Source: Bactericera cockerelli
Taxonomy: Eukaryota; Arthropoda; Insecta; Hemiptera; Triozidae
DNA: 64,000 nucleotides
Direction of reading: 5' to 3'
Assembly: GCA_024516035.1 (NCBI GenBank)
Contig: CM044962.1
Coordinates: 6,857,659 to 6,921,658, forward strand
Part shown: piece after piece, positions 63,647 through 64,000 of the stretch
Layout of the letters: every line of letters starts with the position of its first letter
How positions within the stretch are numbered: the stretch's first letter is position 1
Made by a program: the position numbers and the translations under genes
The notes under the pieces: model-generated
The model's input: the letters and a program-made list of their open reading frames with translations, nothing else
Database searches by the model: none
What the model was told of the DNA's origin: nothing

Positions 63647-63790
63647 TCGGTTCTCGTCGGATCACCGAAGTTAAGCAACGTCTAGCGAAGGCTTTCCTCC
63701 TGCGAGAGTTTCCTGCGAAAGGAGAGGGTACGTAACCCCCGTCGTAGATGACCATCATGAAGTTGAAAAATGACGTTAAACCCTAATAAT
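63632..63790 (+). mobile_element. 5S rRNA-derived SINE
   Basis: GTTGAATGCATCGGTTCTCG and GGATCACCGAAGTTAAGCAA preserve the 5S rRNA internal region well. Shortened body, tail GTTGAAAAATGACGTTAAAC and an ATA microsatellite end. Confidence 0.82.
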
Positions 63791-63812
63791 AATAATAGAT
63801 TTACAACAAAGT

Positions 63813-64000
63813 ATGGCTAATACAGTGTTTGATGAATTTGATCCTACAAACGAAGAAGAGCTTATTAAATTTATTAAAAATATGAAGGGAAGATCAAGTC
63901 CAGGACCAGATTCAATACTCACTACAACATTAAAACACATAGCACACAACATAGTTAAGCCTCTTGTATACCTTATTAATCTCAGTTTTCAACAAGGCAT
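63813..64000 (+). CDS. LINE reverse transcriptase, N-terminal part, runs off the window
   Basis: Open from the ATG at 63813 to the edge: NTVFDEFDPTNEEELIKFI, then KGRSSPGPDSI and later PLVYLINLSFQQGI. The K-x-x-SPGPD motif followed by N-x-S-x-x-x-G is the start of the reverse transcriptase domain of Jockey/CR1-type LINEs. Only 62 codons are in view and the upstream endonuclease is not seen. Confidence 0.8.
   Translation, partial: MANTVFDEFDPTNEEELIKFIKNMKGRSSPGPDSILTTTLKHIAHNIVKPLVYLINLSFQQG

Noticed and set aside
63632..63700. Genuine 5S rRNA gene
   Set aside because: Only the internal promoter half resembles 5S; the 3' half is replaced by SINE body.

Overview
The window is AT-rich, intron-rich, repeat-laden eukaryotic DNA. 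It most likely comes from an arthropod, probably an insect. The evidence is an errantivirus-type Ty3/gypsy element with an env-like remnant, several tRNA- and 5S rRNA-derived SINE families, hAT and TA-target DNA transposons, and GC-rich coding exons with canonical GT-AG junctions. Nothing looks prokaryotic. Almost all protein-coding signal is on the minus strand. Gene names come from recognising the translated exons; no search was run.

Layout, read leftwards on the minus strand: (1) 62.1-46.1 kb is a complete SIRT6-like NAD-dependent deacetylase gene. Its six coding exons join in phase to 598 codons plus stop, with a long lysine/glutamate-rich C-terminal tail. Intron 1 holds an 11.7 kb composite transposon with inverted arms of about 1.36 kb. 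(2) 42.0-39.4 kb has two phase-compatible exons of an unidentified gene. (3) 39.1-31.8 kb is a full-length Ty3/gypsy element with identical 374 bp LTRs, TAAA target duplication, intact gag and pol, and a broken env-like region. (4) 31.1-2.2 kb has nine consecutive, phase-compatible exons of a TTC28-like tetratricopeptide gene, which continues beyond position 1. (5) 62.5-64 kb holds LINE, SINE and hAT-like fragments and the start of a LINE reverse transcriptase domain that runs off the right edge.

The most unusual feature is in the TTC28-like gene. At four exons the last bases of the exon plus the 5' splice site have been amplified in tandem: about 75-80 copies of 27 bp at 1-2.2 kb, three or four copies embedded in TG microsatellite at 13.1 kb and 3.3 kb, a block of dozens of donors at 15.6-16.7 kb, and about 100 copies of 17 bp at 25.4-27.2 kb. 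Fragments of a fifth exon flank its intact copy, and two 3' splice sites are locally duplicated. These minisatellites therefore seem to be seeded at exon-intron boundaries and present the spliceosome with long runs of near-identical donors. The 27 bp array also keeps the reading frame open.

The introns are a dense nest of transposons: a 9.7 kb interval bounded by TTAGCCGAAC inverted ends, an 886 bp foldback element, a 797 bp head-to-tail then head-to-head array, a palindromic 53/55 bp satellite split by a 2.1 kb hAT-like element, a minisatellite made from a 5S-SINE body, and two 2.7 kb copies of one non-autonomous transposon. Some arrays contain many small indels, so part of the variation could be long-read or assembly error.
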